From assembly GCA_027325115.1 (NCBI GenBank), contig DAHWFG010000398.1, positions 1 to 20,887 of the forward strand: 20,887 nucleotides of DNA. The letters run 5' to 3'. Below, piece by piece: positions 16,974 through 20,887 of the stretch; position 1 is the stretch's first letter; every line of letters starts with the position of its first letter. This DNA comes from JAKBCQ01 sp021807585 (GTDB lineage: Bacteria; Planctomycetota; Planctomycetia; Isosphaerales; Isosphaeraceae). The notes beneath the pieces are model-generated. The model did no database searches. It saw only the letters and a list, made by a program, of their open reading frames with translations, and was not told the DNA's origin. Position numbers and translations under genes: made by a program.

Positions 16974-19556
16974 TTAATGGTTGAACATGAACTCTTTTGA
17001 GTTCAATAACGACCATAAAACGTCTTCAAACGCCTGCTTCTTCGATTTCGACCGTTCAACATAGGTTAAAACCTCGGTCAGATCGTCGGCTTTGGGTTCG
17101 CGAGCGAACGTCCACAAGAACAGCTCGCGGGCGATCTTATCGTCCGAAAGTTTGGCCTGGATCATCTTCTCGATCCGACCGCCGGCGATCTTCCGTTGCG
17201 TCTCGGGCGAATTCATCAGATGAAGCGTTTGCGCCAGATTCGCCGCGGTGCTCCGCTCGCACTCGCACGCCGATTCGCGCTGCGAACGTCCGAAAACATC
17301 AAGAAAATAACTGTCGATCGATTCGTCGGGAAGATCGATCGCGCGGGCGCCGAGCGGAAAACCGCGGTATTTCTCCACACTCCCCGTCGCCGCGTCGACC
17401 GCGTCGCACAACACCTGAGCCGAAAGCCTACGCGGATAAAAACGCGCGTAATTCCGCCGATCCTTCTCGTTCGAAGAATTCGGCGTTGACGATAACTGAT
17501 ACGTTTGAGAGTTCATGATCGTACGTATCAGATGCTTGAGATCAAAATTGTGCTTGACGAAATCGGCGGCGAGCGCATCAAGCAGCTCTCCGTTCGAAGG
17601 AGGATTCGTCACACGCATGTCGTCGATCGCCTCGACAAGCCCCGTTCCCAGCAACTGAGCCCACATCCGATTGACGATCGCCTTGGAAAAATACGGGTTG
17701 TCGGGCGAGGTCATCCAATCGACCAGCTTCTCACGAGGATCTTGACCGCGCACATATTCCGATTCAACCGCGCCCAGCGGCTTCGGCTTCATCGCGCGGT
17801 GCGTCCGAGGTTGACTCACCCCGCCGTCCTTACGAACGAAAATCGCCGTCTCATTCGCAACCGCCCCCTGCTTGTTCCCCAACCGCGCAAAATGCGCAGC
17901 GAAACCCCAGTAATCGTCCTGACTCCACCTCTCATAAGGATGATGATGACAATTGGCGCATTGAATCCGCATACCAAGGAATAATTGACTCGTATCGTTC
18001 ACCTGATGCGTGATGTTCCGCACCTCGCGATACCAGACGACCGCGGGACTGTCGCTCACATCCCCCTGAGCCGTCAAAATCTCCCGCACAAACTTGTCAT
18101 ATGAAACGTTCCTCGCGAATTGATCGCGAATCCACGCCGCGAACGCGAACGTCCCCCGCTTATACGCGTCGCCGTAACGCCGCTTATTCCGCAGCAAATC
18201 CCCCCAGTGCGATGCCCAATAACTCGCGTACTCGTTCCGCTCGAGTAAACGATCGATCAGCTTCGCCCGCTTATCGATAGAAGAATCCGCCAGAAATCCC
18301 CGCACCTCGTCGGGCGTCGGCAAGGTGCCGATCGCGTCGATCGATGCGCGACGGATAAACTCCTCGTCGCCGCAAACCGCGCTCGGCGCCAACCCCAGCT
18401 TACGCCACTTCTTCATCGCCAATTCATCGATAAACCCGCGAGGATGAAACCCCGCATACGCCGATTCGGCGAGCCTCGGTCCAAAAGGTATGCAAATCTT
18501 GGCGACATCAACCTGCCCCATGTATCGCACCATCACCGCGCCTTCACCCGTCGAATCAAGCGTGGAAACAACCCCCGCGCCGTCGACGCTCAAAAGATCG
18601 GGCTGTTGACTCTTGTATTCCGAAGCCCGCGTGACGTCGCGAGTCGAACCGTCGGTGTAATGCGCAATGACGCGAAGCCTCCGCTTCGCATTCCGATCCA
18701 TCGTCGGCGAACCAGGTGAAACCTCGACCCCCGCGACCGTCGCCGCGTCGACCTTGCCGTACGGTGATCCCTGCTTAATCCACCGCAGCAGCATCTGATA
18801 AGGAACCGAGCCGACATCGAACTTCCGCCCACCTCCATGCGCAGCCTTCCCCGTCGGCTTCGTCAAAAGCAGCGATCGTTCGGGCGCCGCGGGAAAAACC
18901 CGCCGCCCCCGCGCTTCCTTCACCAGGGCGTCGTGATCCCCGGAAGGGTCGAATCCCAGCAAGCTCAGCTTGAACCCGTTTTGCCCCGTCGCCTTGCCAT
19001 GACACCCGCCCGCATTGCAGCCGAATTTCGTCAGCACGGGAATCACATCATTGACGAAGTGAATCGGTCGATCGACGTCGAGTCCCTTGACGACGACGGT
19101 CGCAAAACCGCGATATTCACGCCCCGACGCCTGATCCTTCCCGACGATCTCGATCTTCGTCGACCCGTTCGCAAGCGGCGTGACATATCCGTTCTCAACC
19201 CGCGCAACTTTTGGGTCGGTCACCACGTAAACCGAATCGTTCGTTCGATCGGCCGACGTCCCGTCGGGTCGTTCGATCGTCGCGAGCATCTGAACCGAAT
19301 CGTCAGAGTCGCGAAGCTCAATGCTCTCGGGAACGATCGTGAATTTGACCGACTTCGCATCAGCGGCGCGCGGCGTTGCGGGTCGATCGGTCCGCGTTCC
19401 CGCCAAATCGACGAGCGATCGAGCCGCATCAGGTGAAGGCGATGTCGCGGGTGAAGGCTCGGCCGTCGTTTCAGAGGCGCGTACAGACACGCTGAAAGTG
19501 GTAAACGCGATCGCGAGGAATGCCGTTATACCGATCCACGACGTCGTGCGCATCAT
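16974..19556 (-). CDS. DUF1549/DUF1553 planctomycete protein with Ig-like (BIG2) domains and cytochrome-like motifs
   Basis: This is an 860-residue protein. I start at the first of two adjacent ATGs (19556), eight bases after GGAG. The frame is open to 19706, but the candidate promoter places those codons in or before the 5' untranslated region. A signal peptide covers about 1-27 (IGITAFLAIAFTTFSVSVRA). A BIG2-like domain lies at 70-158. A PSCyt-like segment contains CNAGGCHG at 180-187, followed by GQNGFKLSLLGFDP. A second BIG2-like part sits at about 275-357. DUF1549 (about 375-560) carries CANCHHHPYERWSQDDYW. DUF1553 (about 605-855) carries PREKLVDWMTSPDNPYFSKA, NRMWAQLLGTGLVEAIDDMR and a FYPRRLSAQVLCDAVDA motif. 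It is the first gene of the run with DUF1501 and the PPC protein. Function is unknown. Confidence 0.93.
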   Translation of the reverse strand: MMRTTSWIGITAFLAIAFTTFSVSVRASETTAEPSPATSPSPDAARSLVDLAGTRTDRPATPRAADAKSVKFTIVPESIELRDSDDSVQMLATIERPDGTSADRTNDSVYVVTDPKVARVENGYVTPLANGSTKIEIVGKDQASGREYRGFATVVVKGLDVDRPIHFVNDVIPVLTKFGCNAGGCHGKATGQNGFKLSLLGFDPSGDHDALVKEARGRRVFPAAPERSLLLTKPTGKAAHGGGRKFDVGSVPYQMLLRWIKQGSPYGKVDAATVAGVEVSPGSPTMDRNAKRRLRVIAHYTDGSTRDVTRASEYKSQQPDLLSVDGAGVVSTLDSTGEGAVMVRYMGQVDVAKICIPFGPRLAESAYAGFHPRGFIDELAMKKWRKLGLAPSAVCGDEEFIRRASIDAIGTLPTPDEVRGFLADSSIDKRAKLIDRLLERNEYASYWASHWGDLLRNKRRYGDAYKRGTFAFAAWIRDQFARNVSYDKFVREILTAQGDVSDSPAVVWYREVRNITHQVNDTSQLFLGMRIQCANCHHHPYERWSQDDYWGFAAHFARLGNKQGAVANETAIFVRKDGGVSQPRTHRAMKPKPLGAVESEYVRGQDPREKLVDWMTSPDNPYFSKAIVNRMWAQLLGTGLVEAIDDMRVTNPPSNGELLDALAADFVKHNFDLKHLIRTIMNSQTYQLSSTPNSSNEKDRRNYARFYPRRLSAQVLCDAVDAATGSVEKYRGFPLGARAIDLPDESIDSYFLDVFGRSQRESACECERSTAANLAQTLHLMNSPETQRKIAGGRIEKMIQAKLSDDKIARELFLWTFAREPKADDLTEVLTYVERSKSKKQAFEDVLWSLLNSKEFMFNH

Positions 19557-19704
19557 CTCGCGCTCTCCGAAAAGGTTGGTGGCCGAAGCCCTGTGAGTCC
19601 AGCCTGAAGCTTCAAACCGAGGCGGGGGTATCGAGGCGTGGGGCGATTCATGCGCGATCGCCTGTTTGGGGGAGCTACTAACATCATCGACCCTACTCGC
19701 TTCC

Positions 19705-19734
19705 ATTTTAAAAACTTTCGCGCTCGAATGTCAA
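19705..19734 (-). promoter_or_regulatory. Sigma70-like promoter for the DUF1549/DUF1501/PPC run
   Basis: On the minus strand TTGACA (19734-19729, a perfect -35) is followed by an 18-base spacer and TAAAAT (19710-19705, five of six to the -10 consensus). The predicted start of transcription near 19698 leaves about 140 bases of leader before the ATG at 19556. This is the best promoter match in the window. Confidence 0.6.
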
Positions 19735-20887
19735 ACAGATTCTGGAGAATATCGCTCGAATCGCACCGGCGTTCCAGCGCCTTGATCAAGACCGTCGAAC
19801 GCCCCATAAAACAAGGACAAACCGCGAATGATCGAGCCCGATCGACGTCGCTCGATAACGTCCATTTTTCGCGATAATACCCCCAAATAAGTTTAACAAA
19901 CGTTTCACGATCGGCCGGCTCGAGCGATTCAGATCGCCCACTAAGAGAGACGATCGAGTCGGATGTTCGTGTCTTGGAAACGTCGCGGATCGTGAATTCC
20001 AAGCCGACCGAACTCGGCGATCGAACCGACGCGAGCAATCGCACGAGAAAGCGGCTGGGATCGTTCGAGATCCGACGCCGTCGCGATCCGTCGTCGTAAG
20101 TTCTTATGAAACAAGATCTTAATGAAAAAGCGTCGTGCGAAGCCAAGCGGAGTTTGGAAGGTTTACGCGGGTTGCATCGGCTTGGCTCGTTCGATCGTGA
20201 ATATGTGAAGCAAAAAGCGCCGAACGAAGCCAAGCGGATTTTGGGGTGGTTGCGTAAAAGGAACCGTTCGATATCGATCGCCGGTTTCGGCGCGCATGTT
20301 GTTCGAGATCGTCGCGTTCGATCTGCGACCGGTCGGCGTCGTCGCGATTGCAACGAACGTTTCGGGGTGTTGCGGCTTCGCATTTCTGGTGCAATCCGGT
20401 GAGGCTGGCGATTTATTTAGCGAACGTTTTTTGGGCGACTTTGGTAAGTTGAGTTTTGAATGACGAATCGGATTCCTCTCTCTAATATTAGATACGACGG
20501 AGCGAGCATTATATTCACAGAATTCCGGACGACTTTCGAAACATTTTAGCCCGTTGATTTGCGTAATAAAACTGGGTGGTTTATCGTCGACCGGCTTGAT
20601 TGCGTGGGTTATTCCAAGCGGGTCGATGTTAACGATAAGAAACGATGGGATCGAGATCACGCTCTCCGCGCCGTCCCGTTCTCGCCAAGGCGATCCTTCG
20701 AGATTTCGTCGATCATCCCGTCGTCGAATCGAGAGCGCGCTCGCGGCCTGCTTTTGACGTCGGATCAATTGATGCGGGCGAACCGGTTGCGACTTAAGAA
20801 TATTAAATATGTGTTTAATTCATATTGTATCGCGTTCGCCGTCGATCGCGATGAACCGCGGATTTCTCGTTCGGTTCTCCTCATTGC
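19735..20887. other. Region without a confident gene
   Basis: Apart from the repeat cluster at 20125-20252, I find no recognisable product. A minus-strand frame runs from about 20383 to a TGA at 19553 that overlaps the DUF1549 start codon as ATGA. However, it is Arg/Ser-rich, passes through the promoter and matches no family I know. On the plus strand a frame after a TAG near 20546 is open to the window end (see findings). The last 100 bases are AT-rich and may be a promoter or the start of a gene beyond the edge. Confidence 0.4.
20125..20252 (+). repeat. Direct and inverted GAAGCCAAGCGGA repeat cluster
   Basis: Two direct copies of about 40 bases lie at 20125-20165 and 20212-20252, 87 bases apart. 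They share AAAAAGCG, then CGAAGCCAAGCGGA and TTTGG. Between them, CGGCTTGGCTCGTTCG (20178-20193) is an inverted copy that can pair with CGAACGAAGCCAAGCGG (20221-20237) with a single bulge around a loop of 27 bases. It can pair less well with the first copy. The +/-/+ arrangement suggests an intergenic repeat element able to form alternative hairpins. Confidence 0.65.

Noticed and set aside
20106..20402. 98-codon plus-strand frame over the repeat cluster
   Set aside because: The apparent repeated peptide is explained by the DNA repeat. The remainder is Arg-rich with no ribosome site or family.
1..20887. CRISPR arrays, tRNA or rRNA genes, insertion sequences
   Set aside because: No regularly spaced repeats, cloverleaf sequences, rRNA cores or transposase-like frames were found on reading both strands.

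Overview
The window looks like a chromosomal segment from a member of the Planctomycetota. The main reason is its set of gene families. It carries a DUF1549/DUF1553 cytochrome-like protein, a DUF1501 protein and a secreted protein with PPC domains, all together in one run. It also has a second planctomycete-type cytochrome (PSCyt1) protein, a DUF1080 (3-keto-disaccharide hydrolase-like) secreted protein, and an ECF42-type sigma factor paired with a YCII/DGPF protein. Base composition is moderately GC-rich with AT-rich intergenic patches, and the palindrome CGATCG is strikingly frequent. I cannot name the genus.

Layout, left to right. (1) 1-1371: a truncated PSCyt1 cytochrome gene on the minus strand runs off the left edge, and diverges from a DUF1080 gene on the plus strand. 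(2) 1735-5972: a tightly coupled two-gene unit on the plus strand. It encodes a double winged-helix protein and a 1161-residue protein with two different P-loop ATPase modules (an Orc1/BREX-like AAA module, a Pro/Ala linker with an exact internal duplication, and a HerA/FtsK-like module). This is the least ordinary part of the window and a candidate uncharacterised DNA-processing or defence module. (3) 6061-10937: a glycan cassette with one GH130 gene on plus converging on a second, larger and divergent GH130 gene on minus. Upstream of the second lies a GT4 glycosyltransferase fused to a C-terminal probable alpha-barrel domain. (4) 11009-12761: a possible 37-residue membrane protein and an ECF42 sigma factor, preceded by its YCII partner gene. 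(5) 13259-19556: a three-gene minus-strand run, DUF1549/DUF1553 then DUF1501 then the PPC-domain protein, with a good sigma70-like promoter at 19705-19734. (6) 19735-20887: no confident gene. It holds a direct/inverted repeat cluster at 20125-20252 and an unresolved open frame at the right edge.

How the genes may work together. The DUF1549/DUF1501/PPC run, the PSCyt1 protein and the DUF1080 protein belong to the large secreted, polysaccharide-related complement typical of planctomycetes. The GT4 plus GH130 genes suggest synthesis and phosphorolytic turnover of a mannose-containing oligosaccharide or glycogen-like reserve. The ECF42/YCII pair is a self-contained regulatory pair, and its targets cannot be read from this window. 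No tRNA, rRNA, CRISPR array, transposase or integrase was seen.
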